Assembly (NCBI GenBank): GCA_910577225.1
Contig: CAJTMV010000050.1
Span: 1 to 22,596, forward strand
Direction of reading: 5' to 3'
Length of the DNA: 22,596 bases
Source of the DNA: an uncultured Eubacterium sp.
GTDB lineage: Bacteria > Bacillota > Clostridia > Lachnospirales > Lachnospiraceae
Within the stretch, counting starts at the first letter, position 1. Each line of letters starts with the position of its first letter. Below, piece after piece: positions 22,528 to 22,596 of the stretch. Position numbers and translations under genes: made by a program. The notes under the pieces were generated by a model. That model did no database searches. It saw nothing but the letters and a program-made list of their open reading frames with translations, and was not told where the DNA came from.

Positions 22528-22596
22528 TAGAAGGGAGAATGAAATAGAAGGGAGAATGAAATAGAAGGGAGAATGAAATAGAAGGGAGAATGAAAT
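22528..22596 (+). repeat. 17-bp tandem repeat carrying Shine-Dalgarno and ATG
   Basis: The unit TAGAAGGGAGAATGAAA occurs four times without change (22528-22544, 22545-22561, 22562-22578, 22579-22595) and the window ends one base into a possible fifth. Every unit holds AAGGGAG, an ATG and, across the junction, ATG-AAA-TAG, so each ATG is followed by a stop after two codons. The array runs off the right edge, and the following gene is not visible. Confidence 0.97.

Noticed and set aside
22528..22596. CRISPR array
   Set aside because: The repeats are directly adjacent with no spacers and are only 17 bp long.

Overview
The window is a chromosomal replication origin region of a low-GC Firmicute, most likely a member of the Lachnospiraceae (Clostridia). 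This rests on the rpmH-dnaA-dnaN-recF-gyrB-gyrA order, the single-membrane-type YidC, the sequence character of the proteins, and a two-subunit class I fumarase beside gyrA. The species cannot be named from the sequence alone.

Left arm (1-10843, all minus strand, leading strand away from the origin): dnaA, dnaN, an S4-domain protein (yaaA/rlbA), recF, gyrB, gyrA, fumarase alpha and beta, then tRNA-Ser(GCT), a tandem-promoter rRNA control region and the first ~20 nt of a 16S rRNA gene that runs off the left edge. Spacing is tight from dnaN through the fumarase genes (7-nt overlap to 63-nt gaps).

Origin: dnaA is flanked on both sides by DnaA boxes, a bipartite oriC as in Bacillus. Downstream of dnaA, four perfect boxes form a 19-bp inverted repeat around A6. 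Nearer dnaN there is a G-run, five TAG/TAA triplets that fit the DnaA-trio motif, and an A/T-only stretch, which together look like the unwinding element. Five more boxes lie between dnaA and rpmH.

Right arm (11353-18496, plus strand): rpmH, rnpA, yidD, yidC, khpB/jag, a strong terminator, then mnmE, mnmG, rsmG and a second strong, probably bidirectional, terminator. These genes serve RNase P maturation, membrane protein insertion, RNA binding, tRNA wobble-uridine modification and 16S rRNA methylation.

Far right (18500-22596): two head-on minus-strand genes (a membrane isoprenylcysteine/phospholipid-type methyltransferase and an alpha/beta-hydrolase-fold protein with a degenerate active site) are followed by very AT-rich DNA with two perfect ParB-binding parS sites 1.9 kb apart. 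Between them lies a less AT-rich mobile-element remnant: a broken tnpV, a 48-aa element protein and an intact SAM-dependent methyltransferase. The window ends inside a 17-bp tandem repeat in which every unit carries a Shine-Dalgarno sequence and a start codon, probably just before parA/parB.

Most of the window is a conserved origin region. The least explained structures are the terminal 17-bp repeat, the palindromes built around the parS sites, and the predicted origin architecture.
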